This document shows, one piece after another, positions 1 through 8,954 of a stretch of DNA of 64,000 nucleotides. The translations under genes were made by a program, and so were the position numbers. The stretch is taken from positions 62,001 through 126,000 of the forward strand of contig NZ_CP120375.1 of assembly GCF_029892065.1 (NCBI RefSeq), in the 5' to 3' direction. How positions within the stretch are numbered: the stretch's first letter is position 1; each line of letters starts with the position of its first letter. Source of the stretch: Sinorhizobium garamanticum. Lineage in GTDB: Bacteria; Pseudomonadota; Alphaproteobacteria; Rhizobiales; Rhizobiaceae. Under the pieces are notes generated by a model. It saw only the letters and a list, made by a program, of their open reading frames with translations. It ran no database searches and was not told where the DNA came from.

Positions 1-957
1 GCCCCCCTTGTGGACGGAAGCGACGTGGGAAGGGTGGCGAAGGAAATTCGATGGGCGCTGGCCAATGCCGGATTCGTGTACATCAGGAACCACGGTGTGC
101 CTGCGCGGTTGATAGACGAGACCTTTGCCCACACTCGAGCATTCTTCGATTTGCCAGCCGAGGAGAAGATGAGGTTGCATATCAGCAATTCAGGCGTGGC
201 ATTGCGGGGATATATCCCATTTTTCGGCGAGAACAGCGATCCGGACAAAACCAACGACTTGAAGGAGTGCTTCGATATTGGTCCCGAGCGGCAGACTCTC
301 GAGAGTCCCTTCTTCGGGCCTAATCAGTGGCCGACCAGCTTACCCGGATTTCGGGTGACCGTTTTCTCGTATCACGAGGCGATGAAGGAGCTTTCGATCA
401 AGATATTGGGTGGCATCGCACTCAGCCTTGATCTGTCAGCCGATTTCTTCCAACCACAGATGAAGAGCCCAATCTCCATCCAGCGCTTGCTACACTATCC
501 GCCTCAGAGTGGAGCAGTCGACGAGAAGGTCATCGGCATGGGCGCGCATACCGACCGTGGCAACCTTACTATTCTCGCACAGGACAGCGTCGATGGACTT
601 CAAGTGATGAGCCGCGACGGCGTATGGGTCGAGGCTAATCCCATCCCCGGCACCTTCGTCATCAACATCGGCGACCTCGTGCAGAAACTAACCAACGATC
701 GCTACCTCGCCAACGTGCATCGGGTGGTGAACATTTCCGGACGGGAACGCTATTCGCTTCCGTTCTTCGTTGATGCCGACCACGACGCGGTCATCGCACC
801 CCTGGATAGCTGCGTCTCGAACGATAGCCCGGCGCGTTATCAGCCGATCACCTGCGGCGCGCACAAGTTTGCACGGTGCGTCGAGAGTCTTCCGCATTTG
901 CATAGGGAACACGCCACCGGCCCTACGGGTCGGCCGAGCGGACCCGCGCTTCCTTAG
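1..957 (+). CDS. 2-oxoglutarate/Fe(II)-dependent oxygenase, isopenicillin N synthase family (5' end cut by window)
   Basis: The reading frame is open to base 1. The GTG at 10 lies inside the usual N-terminal DIOX_N region, so the real start is probably upstream and the entry is partial. The first ~100 residues resemble the N-terminal DIOX domain (FVYIRNHGVP). The jelly-roll core carries the iron triad: HTD near residue 180 (HTDRGNLTIL) and the second His in NVHRVVN. It is followed by an R-x-S co-substrate motif (RYSLPFF). The family oxidises small molecules with 2-oxoglutarate or, in IPNS itself, without it; the substrate cannot be read from sequence. The C-terminal ~40 residues are basic and run into the ISL3 remnant, so the natural tail may be altered. 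Confidence 0.88.
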   Translation, partial: APLVDGSDVGRVAKEIRWALANAGFVYIRNHGVPARLIDETFAHTRAFFDLPAEEKMRLHISNSGVALRGYIPFFGENSDPDKTNDLKECFDIGPERQTLESPFFGPNQWPTSLPGFRVTVFSYHEAMKELSIKILGGIALSLDLSADFFQPQMKSPISIQRLLHYPPQSGAVDEKVIGMGAHTDRGNLTILAQDSVDGLQVMSRDGVWVEANPIPGTFVINIGDLVQKLTNDRYLANVHRVVNISGRERYSLPFFVDADHDAVIAPLDSCVSNDSPARYQPITCGAHKFARCVESLPHLHREHATGPTGRPSGPALP

Positions 958-1265
958 AAAGACAGCGGCAATTTGAGGCCCTTCCGCACTTTTGGTGCAG
1001 AGTAGTGCTTCCGGCCCCGCCATCTCCGCCTGGAGTATTCGGCTGCCAACAAGGGGCTCGCAGCAGCCGGTATGCGGCCCGCCGCCCCGTCCGTACATTC
1101 GTATATGTGACGCTTGAGTGTCTTGAGGCGGTTGACCTGGCCTTCGACCGGACTTGTGCTCCAGGGATGGGGGTGACCGCTTTGACGGCGTCGATGTCGC
1201 GGCTCTTGGCCAGAGAATCCAATTCGGTGCCGGCTGGATCGGCGACCCATTGGTCGAGGGCGGCG
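958..1265 (-). pseudogene. ISL3-family transposase, C-terminal remnant (frameshifted)
   Basis: Minus-strand frames together read like the end of an ISL3 transposase: LDQWVADP, then PWSTSPVEGQVNRLKTLKR, then MYGRGG, ending near HQKCGRASN. The WS-x-G-P-V-E-G-Q-x-N-R-L-K block and the F/L-H-x-K-C-G tail are hallmarks of this family. The pieces lie in three different frames, so at least two indels are present, and the N-terminal three quarters are missing. The remnant abuts the 3' end of the SDR gene. Confidence 0.7.
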
Positions 1266-2045
1266 CTACCGCGGTAACAGTCCAAGATGGTCACCGGCAT
1301 CAACAACAATGATCTGACCGTTAATGTTTGATGCTTCCGTCAGGAAGAACAGCGCAGCCTCGGACATCTGTTCCGGTGTGCCTGCCTGGCGTAGAGGCGT
1401 ACGCTGTTCCTCGTCTTCTTTCATCCTGTTGTATTCAATTTCGCGATGCCATTTAGCATCCAACGGGTTTGGATGAAACCGGGGCAAATGGTGTTCACGA
1501 ACGGCAGGGCTGAGCCAGCGTGCAAGCATCACGGTAAGAGTGTTTAAGGCGCCCTTTGACAGCACATAGGGCAGTGAGCTGCCGTTGCCGGTAAGGGTGG
1601 CATTGGTGGACACGTTTACGATCGCGCTGCGTTCTTTGCTTTCCTCCCATAGTCTCTTCACGGCCGGAAACACAGCACGGCTCATCATGAAAGCGCCGGT
1701 TGTGTTCACGCGAAATATGCGGTCGAAATCCTCCGGTGCGACGTCTTCAAGGTCGCCGGCTTTTTGAAACTTTGTGGTGGCAGCGTTATTGATAAGCCCA
1801 TCGATGCGCCCCCATGCGCTCAGGGTCTCGGCGGCCAGTTTGCGGCAATCTGCATCCTGCCCCACGTCGGCCTGCACAACGATAGCTTCAACGCCTTGCG
1901 CTTTGACTTTGGCATAAGTCTCGTAGGCTTCCTTCTTGCTTCGAGTATAGTTTATCGCGACGTTCCAGCCCCGCGCCGCGAGGTCGATGGCACAAGCCGC
2001 ACCCATGCCCGTTGCCGATCCTGTCACAATTGCCACTTTGGTCAT
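1266..2045 (-). CDS. Short-chain dehydrogenase/reductase with an internal out-of-frame segment
   Basis: Classical SDR of 259 residues. It shows the TGSATGMG NAD(P) motif at residues 8-15, NNAA, the catalytic serine region and YVLSK (Tyr and Lys of the active site), and it ends with a normal VDAG tail. Between YVLSK and the C-terminus about 28 codons (roughly 1425-1500) are in the wrong frame. The ORF reads VREHHLPRFHPN, but the neighbouring frame encodes the conserved VNTICPGFIQTRWMLNG. Two compensating indels restore the frame at MKEDEEQRTPL. The PG motif and substrate-loop region are therefore scrambled and activity is doubtful. The first indel fits loss of two bases (or gain of one) at the Arg codon before VNTICPG. 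Substrate unknown. Confidence 0.75.
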   Translation of the reverse strand: MTKVAIVTGSATGMGAACAIDLAARGWNVAINYTRSKKEAYETYAKVKAQGVEAIVVQADVGQDADCRKLAAETLSAWGRIDGLINNAATTKFQKAGDLEDVAPEDFDRIFRVNTTGAFMMSRAVFPAVKRLWEESKERSAIVNVSTNATLTGNGSSLPYVLSKGALNTLTVMLARWLSPAVREHHLPRFHPNPLDAKWHREIEYNRMKEDEEQRTPLRQAGTPEQMSEAALFFLTEASNINGQIIVVDAGDHLGLLPR

Positions 2046-2354
2046 GGTGTTTTCCTGTAGAAATTTGACACTGCTCTCGCCAAGCTAATGGGCGCGGTTC
2101 AGATTAGCTTTTGAGATGTATTCGGGTGGCGCGCCCCTCCGCCTGGAATTTGGGTGTTTCGTGCGGCGATTTCTTTCAGCGCCTCATGTACTAAGTTAAT
2201 TCTCGGAGCTAAAGCCGCAAACTCCAACGGATCAAGTATACAAACTGCTTGGGTTTCTTCCTCTAATATCGCGACATTGGTGGACCAATTTGGACAATCT
2301 GAGTCCGCCTTTCTATTGGTGTCACATAGGCGGTAGGACCGTGGAGCGTGCAGT
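2046..2354. other. Intergenic region, no gene seen
   Basis: No supported gene. Short frames here lack family similarity. The region holds the divergent upstream part of the SDR gene. Confidence 0.5.
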
Positions 2355-2640
2355 TAATATGCATAAACTGACGCTGGACCGGGAGATGCTGCAGGACGTC
2401 GTTCGCCGGCAGCTCTGCGGCGCCCCTCGAAACGAAAATTAGGTGGTGTGTTAGCAGGTCGGCTACCGAGAGGTGCTAGGTCACGGCACTGGATTCATGT
2501 CCTGCCATCTTGACCTACGGGTCTAGCCAACGTTTGCTGTCCTGGACTTCCGCGGCATGGCCGTACGGCGGGCGTGCTCTCTAGATGAAGGTGCCCTGCG
2601 GCATCATACGCGACACCGTTCGCGCTCGCGCCGAACCTGC
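2355..2640 (+). pseudogene. Possible IS3-family transposase remnant
   Basis: Around 2357-2430 the plus strand reads KLTLDREMLQDVVRRQL, similar to the end of the helical leucine-zipper part of IS3-family OrfA. At about 2556-2620 another frame reads VRRACSLDEGALRHHTRHRSR-like sequence, reminiscent of the start of OrfB (RRACSLL followed by the RYRSR pattern). Stops and frame changes separate the two pieces and no DDE core is present. This identification is weak. Confidence 0.35.
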
Positions 2641-2841
2641 GCGAAACTTGCTGGGGTCACCACGTTCGTTAAATTGAGGATAGTGGTAAGCAGGGAGCCG
2701 TTTATTTCAGGTGAGAGCTGCGAGCCTTTCACCGTCCATCGTCAGGCTCCAGGCACAAGCCAAACATCAACCATCCGTAAAGCAGGACTCTGATGGTTGT
2801 GTTGACTCTGTGGAGCACTCAGCCGAAAACAGGCGATGACT

Positions 2842-2850
2842 AAAGGAGGG
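2842..2850 (+). promoter_or_regulatory. Strong Shine-Dalgarno for the SyrB-like gene
   Basis: AAAGGAGGG lies 8 bases before ATG at 2859 and decides that start over the upstream TTG at 2853. Confidence 0.7.
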
Positions 2851-2858
2851 AATTGCTG

Positions 2859-3326
2859 ATGGCTGACGAGAGTAATGCGGGACCAGTTGCTGCGGCGGTA
2901 GCGGCGGACGCAGAAGTGAAAGCGCCAACGGCTAAGAAGCGGAGGTCGCCACGCCCTCAGAAGGCGGCTTCCGAACCAGCTCAATCAAAGCCGCCGGCCG
3001 CCAAACGCAGGGGGTATAGCGAGCAAGAGGAGAGCGAGAAGCTCAGGCTGATCGAGACGCAAGTCAGCGAAGCAAACACCCTCAAGGACGCTATCAAGAG
3101 CGCCGGCATATCAGAGCAAACCTACTATCATTGGAAAGGTGCTGCGAAGCCTGTCCCCCAATGGCTGACGCTGACCGAAGCTGTAAAGGCGTGTAATGTA
3201 ACCGCCCTTCGTATCCGCCGGCTGATTATGGCCGGCGTGCCAGCCGAACAGGTTGTCCCAGGCGCTCCCCATCAGATTAAAAAGCCTCTGACCTTGAGGA
3301 CGCGTTGTTGGCGCGATGTGACGTAA
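2859..3326 (+). CDS. SyrB-like regulator fused to an HTH-like tail (chimera)
   Basis: The first ~105 residues match the rhizobial SyrB family: an Ala/Lys-rich disordered N-terminus (VKAPTAKKRRSPRP), then KRRGYSEQEESEKL and NTLKDAIKSAGISEQTYYHWK, a transposase-type HTH. SyrB normally continues into a Leu-rich coiled-coil. Here it switches after AAKPVPQ to WLTLTEAVKACNVTALRIRRL and PAEQVVPGAPHQIKK, which resembles the helix-turn-helix tail of large serine recombinases. A further frame change follows, because an adjacent frame (about 3280-3400) reads KASDLEDALLARCDVKGARV. SyrB in Sinorhizobium represses syrM-dependent symbiotic genes; whether this chimera acts is unknown. Confidence 0.7.
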   Translation: MADESNAGPVAAAVAADAEVKAPTAKKRRSPRPQKAASEPAQSKPPAAKRRGYSEQEESEKLRLIETQVSEANTLKDAIKSAGISEQTYYHWKGAAKPVPQWLTLTEAVKACNVTALRIRRLIMAGVPAEQVVPGAPHQIKKPLTLRTRCWRDVT

Positions 3327-3739
3327 AGGGCGCCCGTGTCACCCGCCGCCAGGAAACCAACTCCCAATGTTTCCAAACACTTGATGAGGAAGCGTATAAT
3401 GAAAACCACGTCGAAACTCTATGCTGAACCTTTGATGGCCTACTAAATCTAATATTTTGAATATTTTTTTATGAGCCGATATCAAATACAAGTGAATTTC
3501 TGATTGCAATAATTACGGACGCATTAAATTAATATAAGGTATGCGTAAATCGGTGCTTGCTAAGTTGATATCCTCAGCTGACATGGTATTTTCCAAGTTC
3601 CATCGATTATTTCGCACAAGGAGAATTCGTCTCTTCCGCCGAGGAAACTTGGACCGTAATGGAGCTTTATCGGTGTGACGGCTAAACGGCGTCGAGAAGG
3701 TGAGTAGACGCGGCTCTCCGAATAGGTGGAGAATGGAAG
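3327..3739. other. AT-rich intergenic region
   Basis: No gene recognised. Bases ~3420-3600 are clearly more AT-rich than the surroundings (for example AATATTTTTTTATGAG) and could hold a promoter. I looked for a nod-box-like pattern here and did not see a convincing one. Confidence 0.4.
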
Positions 3740-4054
3740 ATGTTGTTAACGCCCCTTCAGCCGATCAGCGCCTTCGGTAACACGGAGCCGCCCTGGGAGC
3801 TTGGAAGCGCGTACCCGGAGCTTGAGCTGCGCCATGCCGTCGCCACCATCATGGGAGTCAAGGTTTTGAATTACTATAGCAAACGAGAGATTAGGCGGGA
3901 GCGTCTCAAGCGCATGTTGGCGCCGCAAAGTGCAGTGTTCTTGGGTGGAGCGTCGCTGGTGGTCGAGCGGGCTGCCAACATAGTCGAAAACATGGGTGCC
4001 AGGATCATCGGTCCGGAGGAAGTTCGCCGTAAACTCAAGCTTACGAAGCGGTAA
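3740..4054 (+). pseudogene. Chimeric ORF ending in the last 31 residues of a BKACE enzyme
   Basis: Residues 1-73 have no recognised relative. From base 3960 onward the sequence is the C-terminus of the beta-keto acid cleavage enzyme also found at 22775-23485 (VERAANIVENMGARIIGPEE). The junction is the exact left edge of the 1,210-bp inverted duplication, so this ORF is a recombination scar rather than a designed gene. Confidence 0.6.
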
Positions 4055-5169
4055 TGGGCATCAAACCTCACTTCGGCAGGGCCTCGCGACCTGCTGAAGT
4101 GAATGTCCGGAATGATCACACATCTAACTGAGAAAGAGAAACTTCAATGGCTCAAATTACAAAGGCGGCCAGCATTGGCGGCGGTGTCATCGGTGGCGGA
4201 TGGATCGCCCGCTTCATTTTGGCCGGCGTCGACGTCAATGTTTACGTTCGCCGCCCCGAGGCTAAACGCCTCGTTGGCGAGGTAATAGCAAATGCGGAAT
4301 ACGCCTATACGCTTCTGACAAACGCGCCGCTTCCTAAGAGGGGAGCATTGAACTTTTGCTCCTCTCTTGAGGAGGCTGTTAAGGGCGCCGACTGGATCCA
4401 GGAAAGCGTACCTGAGCGACTGGACCTCAAGCGCAGTGTGATCACCCAGATCGATCTCGCCGCCGATCCAGAAGCGTTGATCGGATCTTCGACCTCTGGG
4501 CTCATGGCGACTGATCTTCAGAAAGACATGAAGCATCCGGAGCGGATGTTCGTCGCACACCCGTTCAACCCAGTCTACTTGCTGCCGCTTGTTGAGCTCG
4601 TTGGCGGTAACCAAACGAAGCGGGCAGCGCTTGACGATGCCAAAGCTCGGTTGACCACCATCGGCATGACCGGGTTGATAATCAACAAAGAGATTGATGC
4701 TTTCGTGGCCAACCGGCTCATGGAGGCTTTGTGGCGTGAAGCCCTTTGGTTGATCAAGGATGACATCTGCGACACCGAAACACTAGACAACGTCATTCGA
4801 TACTCGTTCGGCCTGCGCTGGGCGCAAATGGGCCTGTTCGAGACCTACCGCCTTGCTGGTGGTGAGGCTGGCATGCGCGACTTCCTTTCCAAGTATGGTC
4901 CCTGCCTCGCGTGGCCGTGGACCAAACTAACGAATGTCGTTGATCTCGACGCTGAGCTCATCGAGAAGATCGCGAGCCAGTCCGACGCCCAGTCCGGGCA
5001 GCGCGGTATTCGAGACCTCGAGCGAATCCGCGACCAGAACCTGGTCGGAATTTTGCAGGCACTGAAAGTAGGAGATGAGGGGCGCGGCTGGGGTGCCGGA
5101 AAACTTTTGGCTGACTTCGAAGCCCACCTTTGGAAGATCGCTCCGAAAGCCGACGGCATTTCACGCAGC
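3960..5169 (+). repeat. 1,210-bp inverted duplication, copy 1
   Basis: This segment is the reverse complement of 21660-22869. The edges were read directly: the left edge is at the T before GGTCGAGCGG, the right edge after CACGCAGC. Both copies are 1,210 bp and I saw only three differences, all near 4228-4256. It carries the BKACE tail, the BKACE-CDH intergenic region and nearly all of the carnitine dehydrogenase gene. Confidence 0.9.
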
Positions 5170-5193
5170 CATGACGCAAACATCTTGTGTTAG
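4147..5193 (+). CDS. L-carnitine 3-dehydrogenase, duplicate copy
   Basis: 348 residues of the 3-hydroxyacyl-CoA dehydrogenase superfamily. It has the N-terminal Rossmann motif GGGVIGGGW, the STSGL segment, the catalytic His in VAHPFNPVYLLPLVELV, then the helical 3HCDH C-domain. The family oxidises L-carnitine to 3-dehydrocarnitine with NAD. It differs from the copy at 21657-22682 at three residues (VDVNVYVRR versus IDVNVYDRH). Val replaces Asp in the second beta-strand region, near where NAD ribose is bound, which could weaken cofactor binding. The last residues (HDANILC) lie outside the duplication and are new. No thioesterase follows, unlike the other copy. Confidence 0.85.
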   Translation: MAQITKAASIGGGVIGGGWIARFILAGVDVNVYVRRPEAKRLVGEVIANAEYAYTLLTNAPLPKRGALNFCSSLEEAVKGADWIQESVPERLDLKRSVITQIDLAADPEALIGSSTSGLMATDLQKDMKHPERMFVAHPFNPVYLLPLVELVGGNQTKRAALDDAKARLTTIGMTGLIINKEIDAFVANRLMEALWREALWLIKDDICDTETLDNVIRYSFGLRWAQMGLFETYRLAGGEAGMRDFLSKYGPCLAWPWTKLTNVVDLDAELIEKIASQSDAQSGQRGIRDLERIRDQNLVGILQALKVGDEGRGWGAGKLLADFEAHLWKIAPKADGISRSHDANILC

Positions 5194-5219
5194 AACTCAT
5201 TTCCAAACAGGCCAGTAGT

Positions 5220-5378
5220 ATGATCAACTTCGATTTGTAGAATAAAAGAGCTCTCGTGATTGGAGCAGCCTCCGGTATCGGTCTTGCCACCGCAACCAGG
5301 CTCGCAAGATCCGGGGCGAAGGTCGCGATGAATGATCTCAGCACGAACGAGAAACTGGCTTCGGAAATTGCGAAGCTA
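5220..5378 (+). pseudogene. SDR N-terminal fragment with an in-frame stop
   Basis: From ATG 5220 the frame reads MINFDL, then TAG, then NKRALVIGAASGIGLATATRL and VAMNDLSTNEKLASEIAKL. This is the Rossmann start of a short-chain dehydrogenase. The TAG sits where Gln (CAG) would be expected. The gene is cut after ~50 codons and joined to an aztD fragment. Confidence 0.65.
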
Positions 5379-5389
5379 AAGGATCGAGC

Positions 5390-5626
5390 TTCCGACCCGG
5401 AGGGTCGATTTCCTGCTCGATCCTGCAACGCCGCGCAATGCCTACATCCTGACCGAGGACGGCGATCTTCACGTGCTGGACGCGGTCAAGGGCGAGATCA
5501 CGCGCAAGGGTAAGGTGACCGAGCCCTATAGCAAGGATGGCCGTTGGCGCGACCCCCGTCCACGTCTGGCCGCAGCCGATGGTCAGATCGCAATCACCGA
5601 CCCGCGGCACTCGCTTGTCCGGGTCA
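5390..5626 (+). pseudogene. Fragment of an AztD-like zinc metallochaperone gene
   Basis: The plus frame reads VDFLLDPATPRNAYILTED, GDLHVLDAVKGEITRKGKV, TEPYSKDG and WRDPRPRLAAADGQIAITD, ending near HSLVRVI. This matches an internal part of AztD, the periplasmic beta-propeller metallochaperone that works with the AztABC zinc transporter. Both ends are missing: SDR sequence lies on the left and an IS110 fragment on the right. Confidence 0.65.
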
Positions 5627-5935
5627 TCGTCCCGGTCTGTGGGAGCATGGCTAGGACTGACAACAAGGCGGTATCAGTCCGGGGAAGTTGACTATGACGG
5701 CCACATCTCTCGGCGGGGAGATAGTCATCTGCGTGGCCTCCTTTATGAGGCCGCTACGGTGATCCTGACCCGAGCCCATGCTGACAGTTCACTTCGTGCC
5801 TGGGGGATGAAGCTCAGAGAGAAGGTCGGCTTCAAACGAGCAGCAGTTGCTGTGGCGCGCAAGCTATCCGTGATAATGCACAGAATGCTGACAACCGGCG
5901 AGTTTTTTGACCGATCCGCCGGCATGACTGCCTGA
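5627..5935 (+). pseudogene. IS110-family transposase, C-terminal fragment
   Basis: Reads VGAWLGLTTRRYQSGEVD, GDSHLRGLLYEAATVIL and KRAAVAVARKLSVIMHRM, the C-terminal Transposase_20 domain of IS110 enzymes. The catalytic DEDD N-terminal half is absent. The fragment at 9747-10215 (minus) belongs to a similar lineage (RRYQSGEVDY in both). Confidence 0.75.
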
Positions 5936-5982
5936 GTTCACCAGGCATTCTGAATTGAGTCCGCCTTATCGGATGCGTTGAA

Positions 5983-6000
5983 ACGTCCCTGCCGGGACGT
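5983..6000 (+). other. Perfect 7-bp hairpin in an IS110 end
   Basis: ACGTCCC-TGCC-GGGACGT, stem of seven with a four-base loop, lies 48 bases after the IS110 fragment's stop. IS110 non-coding ends are known to encode structured bridge RNA, so this may be a relic of one. Confidence 0.5.
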
Positions 6001-6396
6001 AGGTCGGGTCATTCCGCAGATGGTGTTGGCAGGTGAACGTGTACCACGTCCATACTGCGTCCGTTACATTGGAGGATCCCTCCGGCGAAAACCCTTCATG
6101 CGGCGATCAGGCATCGACCGCGCAGACAACCGTGCTCGCGGCAAACGTCATCAACAACGCAACACGAAACAGCGGTTCGCACATCCACGTTTTGGCACTC
6201 GTCCGGTCGAACGATGCTCGGTCGGACGTGGTTGAGCATGTCAAAAAGAGCTTGATCAATGCCGAGCGATTAGATGGGATATTCGGCTTTGCGCCTCATC
6301 GTTGATCATTGTCGATTGTCGTGCTGCGCTTCTGGCTGATGGTAAAACGAGGTTATGTCTCTCAACAGTCTCAAGCATCAACGGGAGAAGCGCAGC
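6001..6396 (+). other. Non-coding stretch upstream of the IS110 transposase
   Basis: About 400 bases without a supported ORF, between an IS110 C-terminal fragment and the next IS110 gene. It probably contains the left end of the downstream element. GGGAGAAG near 6382 is the likely ribosome-binding site for ATG 6397. Confidence 0.4.
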
Positions 6397-7433
6397 ATGA
6401 AAAACTATTGTGCACTGGATGTGTCGGTGAAGGAGACGCCGTTTGCATTGTTGATGAAACAGGCAAGATTTGCAGGGAGACGAAGGTTGCTACCCACCCT
6501 GAGGATTTGATCTTGGTGATCAAGGATCCGGAGTGGCAGATTGAGCGGATCGGTCTTGAAGCCGGACCACTGTCGCAATGGCTTTATGAAGGACTTGCGA
6601 AGGCAGGATTGCCCGTGATCTGCATCGAGACCACGCACGCCAAGGCATTTTTGAAAGCCCAACCGAACAAGACGGACCGCAACGATGCGCGTGGCATAGC
6701 CCAGATGATGCGCGTCAATCTCTATCGGCCTGTGCACGTGAAGACACTGACGAGCCAGAAGCACCGGGCATTGCTGACCGCGCGCAAACTCTTGCAAGAA
6801 AAGGCCATCGCCATCGAGAATGACATTCGCGGATTGTTGCGCAACTTCGGCCTGAAAGTCGGATTGGTCGGCAAGGTCAAATTCGAGGAGCGGATCAATG
6901 AGCTCGTCGGAGGCAGGCCTGATCTTCGCGAAATCATGCAGCCTTTGTTGACTGCACGCAAACTGCTGCGTGAAGAGTTCACCAGGCTGCACAAGAAGGT
7001 CTTGGATTTGGTCCGTGAGGATGAAGTCTGTCGCCGGTTGACGACGATCCCCGGCGTCGGCCCCGTTGTCGCACTCACCTATACGGCAACCATCGATATT
7101 CCTGAGCGGTTTGCACATTCAAAAGCGGTCGGTTCTGTGCTCGGCCTGACGCCGAGACTGAACGAGTCTGGTGAAAGCAAACGGGTCGGGCGAGTATCCT
7201 GTTGTGGTGACGCGATGATGCGATCCCTGCTTTACGAAGCAGCGCAAGTCCTGCTGGCAAATGTTAAGAAATGGTCGTGGCTAAAAGCCTGGGCGATGAA
7301 TATCGCCAAACGCCGCGGCAGGCAAAAGGCGGTTGTAGCCTTGGCCCGACGGCTTGCGGTGATCATGCATCGCATGTGGAGTGACGGAACCGAATTTTGC
7401 TGGACGCGGGAGAGCTTGCCTGTCGCTGCGTAA
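6397..7433 (+). pseudogene. IS110-family transposase with an N-terminal frameshift
   Basis: ATG 6397 gives MKNYCALDVSVKET, the normal IS110 start with the first catalytic Asp, but a single G is missing after that point. The rest of the protein (VCIVDETG onward) lies in another frame, which stays open to 7433. The RuvC-like acidic residues GLEAGP and TDRNDARGIA and the C-terminal Transposase_20 block (TTIPGVGPVVALTY, GSVLGLTPR) are intact. The upstream extension of the long frame (from 6309) is a shadow. As read, the element would be defective unless frameshifting occurs. Confidence 0.75.
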
Positions 7434-7841
7434 TCAGCAACCAGGGTAACGAGAACCAGAGGAGACAAGAAGATTCCGCCGCCGGTGGAAAGATGTCCTT
7501 CGCAGGACGACGGATGGGGTAAGTTCGCGTGGTTGTCTGTTGCGGTCGCTCATCGCGATCAGGTCGCCGATTAGATTGTTCCGCCCCATTCTTCTGGTCC
7601 CATCATGGGAGGGCCACACAGGCCGATCCCGGAGAGAAGCGCGATACTGCGAAGACATCAACCATAGGATACGGACAGTCAGAAGGTGCTTGACCTCACC
7701 ACGCCGAATAGAGAAGACAACACCATCTTTTAGCCCAGAACGTGAACATCCCCGCAACAAGCCGTGCACAGGGCTCGAGAAGAACGGCTTCCTTCGACCC
7801 TGAGCAGCCAATTTTGGTTCAGGTAAGTTGGAAGCTTCGAG
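7434..7841. other. Non-coding 3' flank of the IS110 element
   Basis: About 400 bases with no supported gene. It contains a repeated-looking GC-rich tract and TGGGAGGGCCACAC-type sequence, consistent with IS110 end material followed by the 3' side of the oxidoreductase gene. Confidence 0.4.
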
Positions 7842-8846
7842 TCATAGCTTGACCAACTGCTTTCCGAAATTTTCTCCCTTTAACATCCGGACGAAAGCGT
7901 GGGGCACGGCTTCGATCCCCTCTGCGACATCCTCCCTCGTCTGGAGCAGTCCCTGTTTGTACCAGGAGAGCAGAGCGGCAATTGCCGTCTCATATTCGCG
8001 CTCGTGGTCGTCCAGCAGAAATCCCTCAATCCTAGCGCGGGTGATTAGCGTTCTCCTGAGATGCCTTAAACCGATGTCAGGCTGGTCAAACCGGTCAGCC
8101 AGGGCGATGGTGCCAACCACCACCACTCTGCCAAACGTGTTGAGGTTGAGCATCGCCGCGTCGTGGATTGGCCCAGCGGTATTGTCGACGAAGACATCCA
8201 CCCCGCTGGGGCACGCAGTGGCGACATCCGCCACCAGATCAGCCGAGGTTCGGTGATTGACACCTGTCCGATATCCGAGTTCCTTGCACCATTCCAACTT
8301 CTCGTCCGAGCCTGCGACAGCGACTGGGTCGAACCCTTTTATCCGTGCGATCTGTCCCGCGATCTGTCCCACCGCTCCTGCGGCCGCAGAGATCAACACC
8401 GTCTCGCCTACCCTTGGTCTTCCGGTCTTGAGCAGGGCAAAGTAGGCGGTGAGACCCGGCATACCGAGATAGCTTAGCGCAGACTGCATCGGAGCGTCCG
8501 TAGTCGTTACTGGCTCCGCCGATGCGGCTGGAACGACGCTGAACGGCTGCCATCCAAAATGGTCGCTCATCACGATGTCGCCTGGTTTGAAGTCTGGAGA
8601 CTCAGATATCATGACCTCGCCGATACCACCGCCGCGCATGAGGTCACCGAGCTTGAAACCAGCAGCATAGTTCTTCGCTGGGCTGATACGTCCTCGCATA
8701 TAGGGGTCCACGGAGAGCCATAAGGTCTTTACCAAGAGCTCGCCGTCCGCGGCCTCGGGAATTGGGCGTTCTTCCAGAGCCCAGTTCTCCGCTGTCGGCA
8801 TTGCCGAAGGGTAACTTTGAAGTAACCAGCTTGGGTTGGTAGCCAT
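7842..8846 (-). CDS. NADP-dependent alkenal/one oxidoreductase, CurA/leukotriene-B4-dehydrogenase type
   Basis: 334 residues from ATG 8846 (MATNPSWLL). That start is preferred because the in-frame ATG at 8876 would abut a palindromic operator. It is a medium-chain reductase without zinc ligands. It has the VDPYMRGR motif, a quinone-reductase-like barrel, then the nucleotide-binding motif ISAAAGAVGQIAGQIA, DVFVDNTAG, and a C-terminal ending in GENFGKQLVKL. The family reduces carbon-carbon double bonds of enones with NADPH. A LysR-type gene lies divergently upstream but is broken, so normal control may be lost. Confidence 0.87.
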   Translation of the reverse strand: MATNPSWLLQSYPSAMPTAENWALEERPIPEAADGELLVKTLWLSVDPYMRGRISPAKNYAAGFKLGDLMRGGGIGEVMISESPDFKPGDIVMSDHFGWQPFSVVPAASAEPVTTTDAPMQSALSYLGMPGLTAYFALLKTGRPRVGETVLISAAAGAVGQIAGQIARIKGFDPVAVAGSDEKLEWCKELGYRTGVNHRTSADLVADVATACPSGVDVFVDNTAGPIHDAAMLNLNTFGRVVVVGTIALADRFDQPDIGLRHLRRTLITRARIEGFLLDDHEREYETAIAALLSWYKQGLLQTREDVAEGIEAVPHAFVRMLKGENFGKQLVKL

Positions 8847-8876
8847 GACTTTCTCCTCAGAACCGATCATCGCCAC

Positions 8877-8890
8877 ATTGATGCATCAAT
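8877..8890. promoter_or_regulatory. Perfect 14-bp palindrome between the reductase and the LysR remnant
   Basis: ATTGATGCATCAAT is fully self-complementary and sits 31 bases upstream of the reductase ATG at 8846, in the divergent intergenic region. It is a likely binding site for the LysR-type regulator encoded beside it. The ATTGAT half also recurs in the nearby AACATTGATTTG at ~8926. Confidence 0.55.
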
Positions 8891-8954
8891 CCACTTTTCG
8901 TGTTAATGGGCGCAAAGTGAGAAACATTGATTTGCCCTCTCGAAAGAATGGCAG

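Noticed and set aside
3420-3640. Possible nod box in the AT-rich stretch
   Set aside because: The ATC-N9-GAT spacing pattern of nod boxes could not be found.
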